Notes: a model not told the origin generated them from the letters alone. DNA of 64,000 bases from Collinsella sp. (GCA_019425045.1 JAHYYI010000005.1:49381-113380), one strand, 5' to 3'; shown: positions 25,006-35,010, counted from the stretch's first letter. Numbers and translations are program-made.

Positions 25006-28000
25006 GACGCTCGCCTCCCTTCGCATTCGCCTTGCGACGAATGTGCATCCAGGCCGCAGCAGCGCAAAGCACCGCCGCGCCGGCAAGGTACGTCAGAGTG
25101 ACGCCCGACATACCAGAAAGGGGCAAAGAGGTGGAATAGGTGTTGGTGAAGGTGGAGGCGGGAATGGCGTCGGGCGCGGCGGCGGAGGGTTGAACCACGA
25201 CGCCCTGCCCGTTCTCACCCAGGGCGTTGCCCATGTCGTCCTTCACCTGCGTGACCGTGGTGGAGGTGGTGAGGCCGGTGTACTTGCCATCGACCATGGC
25301 AGCCTTTACCGTAACGGCCACCTGGTACTCGGCCTTGGAGTAGCGGAGCTTGTCGATGGCACCGGTGGGAGGCGCGACCTCCTTCACCGTGTAGGTATAG
25401 GTCTTGGCGCCAGTCGGGTTCGAATCGTCGATCTTGGCAAGATGGCCCTTGCTGAATGCAATCTCCCCAAAGTTCGCAACGATGTCGTTGACCTTGGACG
25501 CGTCCGTAGGTGCAACGGAAATGGTCGTTACGCCAGGCATCGGAGCCGCGGGGTCGGACGTCGCCGCCGTGATCTCGAAGCTGAACGGGATATAACCCTT
25601 GGCATCTTTCGGCCAATCCGTATTGCGAACAGATTTGGTCACCGGAATCGTTACGGACGTAGCACTGCACTTGTCGGAGATGTACGTAGTGCCACTATCG
25701 ATGCTCGACTGCTCGTTCTCTTTCCACGTAATGGAGCCGTTTGTGCTGTCCACCGTGAACTTGTAGGTGTTCTTGTTCAGTTCGTAGCCAAACGGAGCCT
25801 GGGTCTCAACAAGCGTGTACGTGCCCGGCAGCAGGCCCTCGAGCTTGAACTTGCCAGGCGCGGTGTCGGTGTCTACCCACGTGGTATCGCTCGAAGTCGA
25901 CTGGTCGCTCACCTGATCTCTCACGGTCCAGGACTGGTTAACGGCCGCACCATCGGCGTCATTAGTCTTGGTGAGTTTCCACTCAGAACCAGCCAAAGGA
26001 GTGTGTTTTGTGTCGCCCTCCCCCACCTTGGTCCAAGACACCGTACCGGTGATGATCTTGGTGTTGGGAATGGCACCTGTGGGGTTATTCTCGAACGGAA
26101 CATTTTTGCCGTTCTCATCCACGTAACCCTGAACGTAGTTCGGCTTCTCGCCAGTATTGTTCATAGTGGCATAGTAGATGGTGTCTGACTTCTGGTAGCC
26201 AGCCGGCGCCGTCTCCTCTTTGATGTAATACGTGAAGTAGTTGGTATCGTTGGAATTGCCGATGTTTGCCTTCTGGTTCAGATAGTTGAACTGAAGCTTG
26301 CCATCACCCGAAGCGTAATCATTTGCGCCACCGTCAGTCACCGTCACGATAGCGTCCTTGCCCGCGACAGCATTCTCGACAGAACCATAGATAGCCCACG
26401 AGGAACCAGGAAGCGACGTGTTGCCGTTCGCCGCATCGACCTTGCTCCACGCAACGGCGGAGCCGTCGGGCGTATACGACCCAGACCACGGGAAGTTGTG
26501 ACGCTCCTGATCCATATCGATGACGGAAGCCGAGTTACCCTCACCAAATGCTGCGGCAACCTTCGGGCTGTTCATTGAGAAATCGACGCCCACATAAACG
26601 CGGCCGTTGGTAGTCACATGGTCGTCGAAACTTCCGTTGGGAACGAGAATCGATCCGATCATAGCCGCCGCAGGATCGTCGTCAGTCCACTTGGCACCGG
26701 TGGCTGTGCCGCCGTATCCCCAGTCCGCGCGGTTTTCTCCCGCGATGCCGCCTCGAATGGTAAGGCTTTGCGTATTGACAAAGTTCCACATGATGGACTG
26801 GGAAGCCGTCGCGTATGCCTCGCCCAGCTCCTTGCCGGAATATTGAGTTTCGTAACCACGCGAAATCTCGGTACCGTTCCACCAAAAGCGCCAGCCATTG
26901 TGAAACTCAATATTCGAAGATCCGGTAACGTTCACAACAACCGAGGCGCCCTTGGGAATGCCCTCGAATGCGAAATCAACGCCACGATAATACTCGTTGT
27001 TGTATGTATTGCTCAGCTGAGAAGCATCGATGGTGAACACCTGCTGCATAGAGGTGTTGTCGCCCTTAAACGTGATAAGACGCTCGCTATTCTTGAATTG
27101 CTTACCATTGAGCGACGTATCGGCGCAGTCCGAATATATGGTCTTATGCGACTCATCAAACACCAGGCCATAATTACAATCCGTCTTGTCGTACTTGTTG
27201 ATTACGTAGTTGTTGTGATTGCTCGCGAAACCAACCTCGAGCGTGCCGGTATTTGCAAACGAGTTGAGCTGTTTCGATAGCTTCGAGAGGTACCCATCTT
27301 CACCGTTGTAGCTCGAATAATCGTTATTGTTGACATTAGTCAAATCAACAGTTTGATTGAACAGGTTGCTTTCCTGAGAGTTCTTGCCCTCGTACCAATT
27401 ACCCTGCGTTGTCACCACGGATTGGCGTTCATTGTTATCGCGCCAGTATGTGATGGGGCCTGCGATCTGCGCAGTGTAGGCAAAGCCGGAAGGAGTCGCG
27501 CCCTCAGAAGATTTCTGCCGTCCGACCCAAGCGCCTTTCTTCCAAGCGCCAACGGTAGTCGTCTCCGGCGAGTCGCCGCTATAACCAACGCTCATCTTGG
27601 TGATCGCACTTTTAATTCCGGCCACCGCAAGCACGGTGCTGCCGGCGACAGGACGGAACTGGGAACCAAAACCAACGGTGCCAAAGCGGAAACCAGCACC
27701 AATTGATTGATAGGGCCAGCTCTCTTTGACTGGATTCATGGCAAGCTTGCCACGGACCAAGGTAAGGCCCTCCGCCTCAGCGGCATATGAGCCGGTGGGG
27801 GCGTTCTCCGCATCAAGATTACTAGTGTCGCTCGGCTTACCACCGATGTACATGTCGCGGCCGACGTAGGTGGCCACGCCGGGATCGGGGGTGGAGACAT
27901 CGATATTCGTACCGATACCGATAGACGTGGGGACATAAATTCCCTTCTCCACGGTGGCCGTCGCTCTCGCTGAAGCCGCATTCGCACTCTGAGCCTGCTC

Positions 28001-28284
28001 AGCACTATTTGAAGAGCCAGCCTCGCCGCCATTGGTCTCGTCGCTATTCTGGTTTTCGGCATCCTCGCTGGTGTTATCTACAGCAGCGGACTCACTTGAG
28101 GAACCCCCCCCATTACAGTTTCCTCGGTAGAAACTGTCTGGACGTCGTTGGCGATGGCCTGCGAGATCGGGGGCATGACGAGCGACAGTACCAGGCTCAA
28201 CACGGAGGCTCCGCACAAAACGCCTGCCAGCACACGGCGCGTCGCTTTATTACTCTGCTTAGATTTGTCCGAATTCGCTTTCAT
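24998..28284 (-). CDS. Large pilus-tip adhesin, interrupted by frameshift in a G8 tract (phase-variable candidate)
   Basis: Two frames make up one gene. ATG 28284 (behind GGGGAGGAGAC) encodes a signal peptide (KATRRVLAGVLCGASVLSLV...) and runs to a premature TAG at 28078. The second frame, open from upstream of the tract to 24998, supplies ~1035 residues ending in LPLSG, a hydrophobic helix and a basic tail. The frames meet at eight G (28104-28111 on the other strand); nine or six G would join them into a ~1,090-aa secreted protein. The exported part starts with a Ser/Glu/Asn-rich spacer, then an adhesin domain, several Cna-B-like modules (SWAIYGSVENA, GSEWKLTKTN) with E-box-like sequences (EETAPAGYQ, ETQAPFGYE) and a final stalk domain (VPVTKSVRNTDWP-like). 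It is the first gene of the pilus operon. Confidence 0.8.
28104..28111 (-). repeat. G8 homopolymer (phase-variation tract) in the tip adhesin gene
   Basis: Eight C on the + strand, eight G in the coding strand, located 59 codons after the start codon. In this sequence the tract is in the out-of-frame state. Confidence 0.75.
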
Positions 28285-28789
28285 CGATGTCTCCTCCCCA
28301 AGAGACCGCGATCTTGCTCTTTCACCATCAAACGTATCTGCGCAATCTGTAATTGCGCTCGTTTAGTAATGCAATTATAACGATTGTTTAAACATCTGAG
28401 CAATAAAACCGACATTTTTGTAGCGAGTTCTCAATTCTCTTGACATTTGCTCAGATTTACCTTCGTTTATTCGCTATCTATTTTTTGTTTCTGCTGGTAA
28501 TTTAGTTGCCTATTATTTTTTAATGGCATTAGATTTATTTGCACAACATTTTGCTCAAGAGCGAACATCCTGTGAACGGTCGAAAATCGACCGTGAGCGG
28601 TAGGTCATTAACCGGGATGAATATCCTACCAAATTGATGAGAATATCTTAAACCCATCGGTGGTTGGAAGCATGATGTTCAGACAACAATATTTGAATTT
28701 TCCCACAGATTTTAGGCATCAATTCGCCCAAATCGCCTGAGGCCACCGCAAAGGAGCCTGTCCCCTTTTGCAGTGGTTCTCCCCCAGCG
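28285..28789. other. AT-rich regulatory region upstream of the pilus operon
   Basis: No gene is seen. The region is clearly poorer in GC than its surroundings and contains many T/A tracts suitable for promoters of the minus-strand pilus operon, plus a small palindrome CGGTCGA-aaa-TCGACCG (28577-28593). Its last part holds a CCACCGCAAAGG-type hairpin. Confidence 0.5.
28743..28776. repeat. Intergenic hairpin repeat, CCACCACAAAG family (variant)
   Basis: CCACCGCAAAGGAG-cctgt-CCCCTTTTGCAGTGG, with the same CCTGTCCCC centre as the other members, 14 bp after the HAD gene end. Confidence 0.6.
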
Positions 28790-29611
28790 CTACAGCAGAT
28801 GTTCCTCGATAAAGATCGCGATGCCGTCTTTGTCGTTGCTGGCGGTTACAAAATCGGCGGCGGCACGGGTGGCGTCGCTGCCGTTTGCCATGGCCACGCC
28901 CGCGCCGGCGTCAGCCACCATGCAGGTGTCGTTGTCCGCATCGCCAAACACGCAGATGTTCTGGAGCTCCATGTCGTTGAGCTCTGCCACGCGCACAAGG
29001 CCGCGCGTCTTGGACACGCGCGGATCCATGAACTCGTAGAGCCGCTGCGTGGTTTGCAGAGCCGCCGCCTTAACAGTGTTATCGGCAAACGTCGACGCCC
29101 GCTCAATCACCCGCGGCATTACCTCGGGTGCCATGGTAAACATCACCTTGGGCTGCGGCTCGCGCAAAAACTCGGCAAAATCGACCACCTGGTAGGGCAC
29201 GCCGTCGACGCGCGACAGGTGCTCGACGCACGCGTTGCTCTCGGGCACGTAGAACACGCCGTCTCGGGGGCAGACGGGCGTTGCCGGAAGGTCCGCCATG
29301 TGCTTGCAGATGCGCGCGATGGTCTCGCCCGGCAGTGGATAGCTCAGCTCGTTGATGTCGTGCGCGCGGTCGATGACCTCGGCGCCGCCGCAACCCACGA
29401 GCACGTCCACCAGGCCTTCGATGCCCCAGAGCTCGTACATGGCCTCGGTCGCGTGGGCGTCGCGCCCGGTGCACAGGCCAAAGAGCACGCCGCGCTCGCG
29501 CAGGGCGCGGATCGCCGCCACGGTGCGCGGGGACACCGTGTGCTGGCTCGTGAGCAGCGTACCGTCGATATCGCAGAACACGGCTTTGATGTGGCTGAAG
29601 GTGGTGTCCAT
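28790..29611 (-). CDS. Cof-type HAD-superfamily phosphatase
   Basis: 273 aa from ATG 29611 with GAAAGGCCCC ahead. Motif I is FCDIDGTLL (nucleophile Asp), motif II the serine/threonine region near GLCTGRD, motif III a Lys in the KAAAL segment and motif IV FGDADNDTCMVADAG. A C2 cap domain lies between. Such enzymes dephosphorylate sugar phosphates or cofactors; the substrate cannot be deduced. It stands alone between repeats. Confidence 0.85.
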   Translation of the reverse strand: MDTTFSHIKAVFCDIDGTLLTSQHTVSPRTVAAIRALRERGVLFGLCTGRDAHATEAMYELWGIEGLVDVLVGCGGAEVIDRAHDINELSYPLPGETIARICKHMADLPATPVCPRDGVFYVPESNACVEHLSRVDGVPYQVVDFAEFLREPQPKVMFTMAPEVMPRVIERASTFADNTVKAAALQTTQRLYEFMDPRVSKTRGLVRVAELNDMELQNICVFGDADNDTCMVADAGAGVAMANGSDATRAAADFVTASNDKDGIAIFIEEHLL

Positions 29612-29703
29612 GGGGGCCTTTCTGGGTCGTGCGGCGGTGTGGGGTGTATTCGTGAACGGCGTACATGGTATACCAAGGCACAGGCGCGGCCCGTCAAAGC
29701 AAA

Positions 29704-29736
29704 AACCACCACAAAGGTGCCTGGCCCCTTTGTGGT
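29704..29736. repeat. Intergenic hairpin repeat, CCACCACAAAG family
   Basis: ACCACCACAAAGG-tgcctgg-CCCCTTTGTGGTG; 20 bp from a CATCACAACATTCGA element, as at 19762-19867. Confidence 0.7.
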
Positions 29737-29755
29737 GATCGCGGCGTCTACGAGC

Positions 29756-29820
29756 CAAACCATCACAACATTCGACGTTTTTCGGCAAAATCGCGGTTTT
29801 CATCGAATGTTGTGATGGTT
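29756..29820. repeat. Intergenic hairpin repeat, CATCACAACATTCGA family, copy 2
   Basis: AAACCATCACAACATTCGA and TCGAATGTTGTGATGGTTT are perfect 19-bp inverted arms with a ~27-base loop. The element touches the stop codon of the MFS gene (29821) and could terminate its transcript. Confidence 0.85.
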
Positions 29821-31107
29821 TTACTGCCTTACGGCACGTTCCAAGTAATTGCGCCCAAACAGCAGCAGCGCCGCGGGAACCGCCGTCACGACCATGCCTG
29901 CCCCCACGAGTGTCCGTTGTACGCCAAATGTCGCCGCCAGCCACGGGGCAATCGCCAGCGGCGCCACGCCGGCGAACATATTGCCAAAGCCCATGACCGA
30001 GTTCACACGGCCGAGTTGCTCGAGCGGCGCCGTCGTTTGCACGATGGTGTTGTGGAGCGGATTGACGACACCCCAGGCTATGCCCAGGGCGATCTGGCCG
30101 ACGAGGGCCACGCCCACGTACGGCGTCCCCACATAGAGCAGACTTCCCAGGCCCACGGACATAAGCGCCACAAGCAGCGTTTTAAGGTTGACCAGGTGCG
30201 CCGGCAAGCGGAGCGCGAGCACGGCACCCAGCACCGCGCCCACGCCCGAAGCAGACGAGAGCCAGCCCATCCACTCAACGCCGACATGCAGGACATCGCG
30301 ATAGAAGAACGACTCGAGCGGGTCGAAGGCTCCATAGCCAAAGTTCGAAAGAAAAATGATGCAAAACAGCAGGGCGAGAACGCTGTTGGTAAAGACCGTC
30401 TTGATGCTGGTCGCGAAGGTGACGCGGGAGGATGCGCTGGAGTTGGGGCTTTGCCCGACCTTGTCCGATGTGATGTCACCAGCCGCGGGCTCGTCTTCGT
30501 ACCCGGCCGCCTGACCCGCCCGTGGCTTAAAGCCCCAGCCGGCGATGAGCGCCAGCACGGTAAAGAGCATCATGAGCACAAACACCGCGCGCGACGACGC
30601 AGCCGCCGCGACAAAGCCACCCAACGTGGGTCCGACGATAATACTCACGTTTGAGAACATGGCGATGGCGGAGTTGATGTCTTTGAGCTCGACAGGATCG
30701 TCGGTGAGGTAGGCCGGATAGGACGTGGCAATGGGCTGGGCGAATCCCATCGTAAGGCCTAAGAACACCGCGCCGAGCAGGACGATGCCGGTCGCGCTAC
30801 CAAAAGCGATGATCGCCGTGCCAGTTGCGAGCGCGCCGACGATGCTCAGCAAGAAATGGCGGCGCGGACCCCAGACGTCGAGCGCAGCGCCGCCCGCAAA
30901 GGATCCCAGGATCACGAAAACGTTCATAAACAGAACGGCCAGCGATGTCGCGACGACCGAGGCATCGTCCGCATAGGTGAGCGTTCCGATGACGCCGATA
31001 AAGTAGCTGGTCTGAAAACCGGTGTAAATGAGAAAGCGCATGGCCACCAGGCGTTTAGCCTGCGTGGACAGCGATGATTGAGGTTTTGAGAAAAGAGAGG
31101 CGAGCAT
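29821..31107 (-). CDS. Major facilitator superfamily transporter
   Basis: 428 aa from ATG 31107 behind AAGGAGTCTCC. Twelve hydrophobic segments are split into two halves by a charged loop (about 195-235, PRAGQAAGYEDEPAAGD). GGAALDVWGPRRHF near residue 76 is the loop 2-3 signature of MFS drug or solute exporters. The neighbouring genes give no clue to the substrate. Confidence 0.85.
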   Translation of the reverse strand: MLASLFSKPQSSLSTQAKRLVAMRFLIYTGFQTSYFIGVIGTLTYADDASVVATSLAVLFMNVFVILGSFAGGAALDVWGPRRHFLLSIVGALATGTAIIAFGSATGIVLLGAVFLGLTMGFAQPIATSYPAYLTDDPVELKDINSAIAMFSNVSIIVGPTLGGFVAAAASSRAVFVLMMLFTVLALIAGWGFKPRAGQAAGYEDEPAAGDITSDKVGQSPNSSASSRVTFATSIKTVFTNSVLALLFCIIFLSNFGYGAFDPLESFFYRDVLHVGVEWMGWLSSASGVGAVLGAVLALRLPAHLVNLKTLLVALMSVGLGSLLYVGTPYVGVALVGQIALGIAWGVVNPLHNTIVQTTAPLEQLGRVNSVMGFGNMFAGVAPLAIAPWLAATFGVQRTLVGAGMVVTAVPAALLLFGRNYLERAVRQ

Positions 31108-31280
31108 GGAGACTCCTTGTTTCATACGAATGCGGACGGCGGGCATTCGCCACCGTCTGTCAAATCAATCTATCCGCATGAAACATTAAGGACGCATCAA
31201 GCCCCTTCTCTCCGTTTTTCGCCCGTCATGAACTACTTGGTAGATTGTAAGGCATGTCCCACACATCTACTAAAGCAAAA

Positions 31281-31315
31281 TCCACCACAAAGGTGCCTGG
31301 CCCCTTTGTGGTGGA
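31281..31315. repeat. Intergenic hairpin repeat, CCACCACAAAG family
   Basis: TCCACCACAAAGG-tgcctgg-CCCCTTTGTGGTGGA, nearly identical to the 29704 copy, located beyond the moaC-mobB gene end. Confidence 0.75.
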
Positions 31316-31333
31316 AGTGACGTTTGCCCAGAT

Positions 31334-31373
31334 AAAACCTGCTAAAACAAACCTGTCCCTTTTTGGCAGGTTT
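31334..31373 (-). terminator. Hairpin at the end of moaC-mobB with AACCTGTCCC core
   Basis: AAAACCTGC...GCAGGTTTT inverted arms enclosing AAACCTGTCCCTTTT, reaching the TAA of moaC-mobB. It combines a terminator-like stem with the recurring CCTGTCCC motif. Confidence 0.5.
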
Positions 31374-32677
31374 TAGGCCAGATGATCTTGGATGAGGTCG
31401 CAGATGGCTCGGGCGTCGTTGATGTTGATGGCTCGGGTCGCAAAGCCGGCGTCGAAGGCCTGGCGTGCCAGGGCCTCGTTGCAGGCAAGGGCCAGCGTGT
31501 GACCGTCGACCAGGTCGAGCGAGCTCTTGCCGCGCAGACGGTCGACACCGGAGCGCGCGACGACGATGTTGTCGAAGCCCTCGGTCTTGTAGCCCTCGAT
31601 GATCACCACGTCGACATCGTTGTAGCGCGACAGCAGCTCGCGCGCGGGCATCTCGTCCTCCTCGAGCGTGTCGGCGTACTCGGCCCAGCGTGTGGCACAA
31701 ATCAGGCCGACGTGCTTAGAACCGGCCTGGTGATGGCGCCACGTATCCTTAGCGGGCACATCGATATCGAAGCCATGGTGTCCGTGATGCTTAAGCGAAC
31801 CCACGCGCAGGCCGCGGCGGGTGAGCTCGGCGATAACCTTCTCGACGAGCGTGGTCTTGCCCGAGTTCTGGTAGCCGATAAACGCGATCGCGGGGACGGC
31901 CGGGGCCGGAGCTGCGGGCGCGACGGCGACGGGCGCGCTCGCGGGCGCGGCACCGTCAGCGGCCACGGCCTCAGTAGCAGCGGCCTGGCGCTCTGCGCGA
32001 TCCCACACGCCCGAGCGGCCGCCCTCCTTGTGCAGCAGGCGCACGTCGACGATCTCCATGCCGCGATCGACGGCCTTGCACATGTCATAGATCGTTAGAC
32101 ACGCGGCGCTCGCGCCGGTCAGGGCCTCCATCTCGATGCCGGTCTTGCCCGTCACACCAGCTGTGACCAGCACATGAAAGCCAACCTGCCCGTCCGCGCG
32201 CGCCGGAGCCCAGCCCTCGGGCACGTCCTCGGCCGGCGTCCCCGCCGGAGCGATGGGCGCAATGTCGCACTTGCTCTTGGTAATGAGCAGCGGATGGCAC
32301 ATGGGGATAATGTCGCTCGTGCGTTTGATGGCCATAATGCCCGCCACACGCGCGCAGGCAAGCACGTCGCCCTTTTTGGCGCGGTCCTGCAGTACCATGG
32401 CCTGCGTCTCGGGATGCATGAGGATGGTGCCCTCGGCGATGGCGATGCGATGGGTCTCGGCCTTGTCGGACACGTCGACCATGCGCACCTCGCCCTTGGC
32501 GTCCACATGCGTCAGCTCGTCGCGACGGGCGTCACGGGCGGGCTCGGCTGTAGCGCTGGCAGACGGCTGCGCGGACGCTTCGGCGTTGCCAGCATTCGCC
32601 GCAGCCGTGACTTTGTGGGCAGACATCGCGACCCTACGAGCGGCCTTGGTGGCATCGGCGTACCTGCTCTTGGCCAT
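31373..32677 (-). CDS. moaC: MoaC-MobB fusion: cyclic pyranopterin monophosphate synthase with molybdopterin-guanine dinucleotide adapter
   Basis: 434 aa from ATG 32677 behind GGAGG. After an Ala-rich leader, residues ~55-235 are MoaC: VDVSDKAETHRIA, IPMCHPL (active-site His) and EMEALTGASAACLTIYDM. A Pro/Ala-rich linker (about 240-265, APAPAVPAIAF) leads to MobB, with Walker A GYQNSGKTTL, SLKHHGHHGF and a C-terminal Rossmann part. MoaC converts the MoaA product to cyclic pyranopterin; MobB binds GTP and assists guanine nucleotide attachment. The gene begins 5 bp after moaA, so one operon covers both early and late steps of molybdenum cofactor synthesis. Confidence 0.9.
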   Translation of the reverse strand: MAKSRYADATKAARRVAMSAHKVTAAANAGNAEASAQPSASATAEPARDARRDELTHVDAKGEVRMVDVSDKAETHRIAIAEGTILMHPETQAMVLQDRAKKGDVLACARVAGIMAIKRTSDIIPMCHPLLITKSKCDIAPIAPAGTPAEDVPEGWAPARADGQVGFHVLVTAGVTGKTGIEMEALTGASAACLTIYDMCKAVDRGMEIVDVRLLHKEGGRSGVWDRAERQAAATEAVAADGAAPASAPVAVAPAAPAPAVPAIAFIGYQNSGKTTLVEKVIAELTRRGLRVGSLKHHGHHGFDIDVPAKDTWRHHQAGSKHVGLICATRWAEYADTLEEDEMPARELLSRYNDVDVVIIEGYKTEGFDNIVVARSGVDRLRGKSSLDLVDGHTLALACNEALARQAFDAGFATRAININDARAICDLIQDHLA

Positions 32678-32681
32678 ATGA

Positions 32682-33737
32682 TCATCCTCCGATTTGGGAC
32701 ATAAATCGTTGCGTGCCCTCAATTATCGCGTGTTCCTGCGGTTTGTGGGCGACGGCATCGCGCCAAATCGAAAGTACCTGCATATCATCACCACGGCGCA
32801 GGGCGTCGCGCACCGAATACTCGGCATCGCTGAACAGGCACGGACGCACGTTGCCGTCTGCCGTCAGGCGCAGACGGTTGCAATTCGCGCAAAAATGGTT
32901 GGACATGGCGCTGATGAAGCCGACCGTTCCCGCCGCGCCCGGAAAGTGCCAGTAGCGTGCAGGGCCCGCGCCGGCAGGAGCGTCGTTGATGTCGAGCGGC
33001 TCAAGCTCGCCCAGACCAACCGCGGCGGCCCCGGCATTGATGCGCGCCCGCAGCTCGTCGCTCGGCACGGTGTCGCTCGCATCCCACAGCGCCGGATTGA
33101 GCGCAGGCGCATGCGGGTCCACAGCGCAATGCGAGCTCGTGCGCTCGTCGCCGATGGGCATGTATTCGATAAAGCGCAGGTGGATGGGGCGATCGAGCGT
33201 GAGCCGCGCGAGGGCCGCCACATCCTGGTTGAGCCGGCGCACCACAACGCAGTTGACCTTAACGGGCTCAAAGCCCCAAGCCAGCGCCGCGTCGATGCCA
33301 GCCATGGTCTGCTCGAGTCGACCCAGGCGCGTGATCTTTCCAAAGAGCGTAGGGTCGAGTGTGTCGAGCGAGATGTTGACGCGGTTAAGACCGGCATCTT
33401 TGAGCTGCGGCGCCAGCTTGGGCAGCAGGGCGCCGTTGGTGGTGAGCGAGATGTCCTCGATCTGCGGAATCGCGCGGATGTCGCAAATGAGCGGAATGAT
33501 ACGGCGGCTGACCAGCGGCTCGCCACCCGTCAGGCGCACGCGGCGAATGCCCTCCCCCGCCACCAAGCGCACAAAGCGGGCGATTTCCTCGGCACTGAGT
33601 AGCTCGTCGTGCGCGCGGGGCGCCACGCCATCGGCCGGCATGCAGTAAATGCAGCGAAAATTGCACTTGTCGGTAACGGCAATGCGCAGGTAGTTGATAT
33701 CGCGGCCAAAGCCGTCATGTTGCACGTGCCCGTCCAC
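32682..33737 (-). CDS. moaA: GTP 3',8-cyclase MoaA (radical SAM)
   Basis: 351 aa from GTG 33737 behind GAGGGGAGG. The N-terminal radical-SAM cluster is CNFRCIYC, followed by LTGGEPL; the C-terminal second 4Fe-4S cluster motif is CANCNRLRLTADGNVRPCL (three Cys). It turns GTP into 3',8-cyclo-7,8-dihydro-GTP, the first step to the molybdenum cofactor. The C-terminal GG typical of MoaA is present (SQIGG). It is the first gene of a two-gene operon. Confidence 0.95.
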   Translation of the reverse strand: MDGHVQHDGFGRDINYLRIAVTDKCNFRCIYCMPADGVAPRAHDELLSAEEIARFVRLVAGEGIRRVRLTGGEPLVSRRIIPLICDIRAIPQIEDISLTTNGALLPKLAPQLKDAGLNRVNISLDTLDPTLFGKITRLGRLEQTMAGIDAALAWGFEPVKVNCVVVRRLNQDVAALARLTLDRPIHLRFIEYMPIGDERTSSHCAVDPHAPALNPALWDASDTVPSDELRARINAGAAAVGLGELEPLDINDAPAGAGPARYWHFPGAAGTVGFISAMSNHFCANCNRLRLTADGNVRPCLFSDAEYSVRDALRRGDDMQVLSIWRDAVAHKPQEHAIIEGTQRFMSQIGG

Positions 33738-33870
33738 GCAGCCCTCCCCTCACGCGGCGTTTTATTCTTCGGAAAACATAATACCCCACGGGAGAATCAT
33801 GCCGACACCCGTACGACAGGACAGGTCGCTTCGAGCAAGACCGGCTTTCCAAGCCTATCCTCAGCATACA

Positions 33871-33932
33871 AACCATCACAACATTCGATGCTTTTCCCGT
33901 TTTTGGCAAAAAACGTCGAATGTTGTGATGGT
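33871..33932. repeat. Intergenic hairpin repeat, CATCACAACATTCGA family, copy 3
   Basis: AACCATCACAACATTCGA and TCGAATGTTGTGATGGT arms around a T/A-rich loop containing TTTTTGGCAAAAAA. It lies between moaA and the 345-aa gene, 40 bp past the latter's stop. Confidence 0.85.
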
Positions 33933-33972
33933 CTGCCTGCCCGCAGCACCCCGTAGAAGGACCAAAGCGCCC

Positions 33973-35010
33973 CTAAAGGCCGCCGTCCCAGTGCCGAATC
34001 ACGAATTCTCGCAGGTCGTTCTGCCGCTTTTGGAACGCTTCGCTTCGGTCGCACGTGAGGCCCATAGCGAGCGCGATGGCGTTCATCGCCCGGTGCAATT
34101 GCAGCTGGTGGGCAAACTGAGTCCCGGTAAGGACAATCATCCTAAAGCCCAGCGCGCTCAGCACGGTCATACGCTCCGCATCCGACGCGCTGCGCTGTTT
34201 ATCAAGATGGTCCGAACCGTTGTATTCAATCCCCGTACCGCTCGCAGGCGCATATACGTCGATCTCGAAATACCCGGCCTTTGCGAGATACTTGAACTCG
34301 TTGGGAACATCGACCCGATGGTTGAGCTCGATTTTGGCGTATCCCAGCCCGCCCTGGAAACGTTTTGCTACGACCATGATTGCGGTGGCCGTCTCCATGG
34401 GCGACCGCGCGCCATCGTGCACGCGCTTGAGCACGGCGGCCGCGCGTATAGCCCCCTGACGAGATCGGTTCTCATTGCAATAGGCAATCAAGTCGGCAAC
34501 GGTATACCTCTGCCCCATCTCGATATAATCGCCTGTCGACAGATGATTCAAATGGTATCGGGCGCAGATTTCGTAGCCATATTCCAGCTGCTCGGGCTCA
34601 CTCATCCACGAACCCGCCTGGACAAAGCACATGGCCTCATCAACCACTAGAAGGCCCTCCGCCACCTCGATAAGATGGCCTGGGGGTACCGGCGCCCCAA
34701 ACACGTGGCACCTAAATCCAGCCGGCGTCGAGCGCTCAAAATCGAAGTTGACGAGCGTGTCGATATGATCGAGCTCTTCTCGTGGAATACCAAGCGCAAC
34801 CAGATAGTCGGTAACGATCCCAACTGCCGTTGAAGCCCTCAGCCCCTTGGCATCGAGTCCCAATTTGGGCAGGCTCGCGGTCGGCTCCGCCTCGTTAGCA
34901 AGCGAGTCCTCATCGTATAGACTGCTTGCTCGCGAGAGCGGCTCGGACGGGCGCGCCACGTTGTGGTACAGCCAGGCAGTCTTATGGGACAGGACGATCG
35001 GCAGGTCCAT
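33973..35010 (-). CDS. Hypothetical protein with possible PD-(D/E)XK-type nuclease domain
   Basis: 345 aa from ATG 35010 (behind GGAGGGCTC). The N-terminal half (LSHKTAWLYHNVARP..., then PVPPGHLIEVAEGLLVVDEA) resembles the AbiEi-like region of abortive-infection antitoxins. The C-terminal third has YFEIDVYAPASGTGIEYNGSDH, an E-x-D...E-Y-x-G arrangement seen in VSR/DUF559-type nuclease folds, followed by RMTVLSALGFRMIVLT. This is a pattern match only; catalytic activity is not shown. It stands alone between two copies of the same hairpin repeat. Confidence 0.55.
   Translation of the reverse strand: MDLPIVLSHKTAWLYHNVARPSEPLSRASSLYDEDSLANEAEPTASLPKLGLDAKGLRASTAVGIVTDYLVALGIPREELDHIDTLVNFDFERSTPAGFRCHVFGAPVPPGHLIEVAEGLLVVDEAMCFVQAGSWMSEPEQLEYGYEICARYHLNHLSTGDYIEMGQRYTVADLIAYCNENRSRQGAIRAAAVLKRVHDGARSPMETATAIMVVAKRFQGGLGYAKIELNHRVDVPNEFKYLAKAGYFEIDVYAPASGTGIEYNGSDHLDKQRSASDAERMTVLSALGFRMIVLTGTQFAHQLQLHRAMNAIALAMGLTCDRSEAFQKRQNDLREFVIRHWDGGL

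Noticed and set aside
24998..28216. Treating the 1,072-codon frame as an intact gene with its own start
   Set aside because: Its first ~35 codons before the homopolymer are antisense-like and lack a signal peptide, whereas a perfect signal peptide with a ribosome-binding site is in the other frame right up to the G8 tract.
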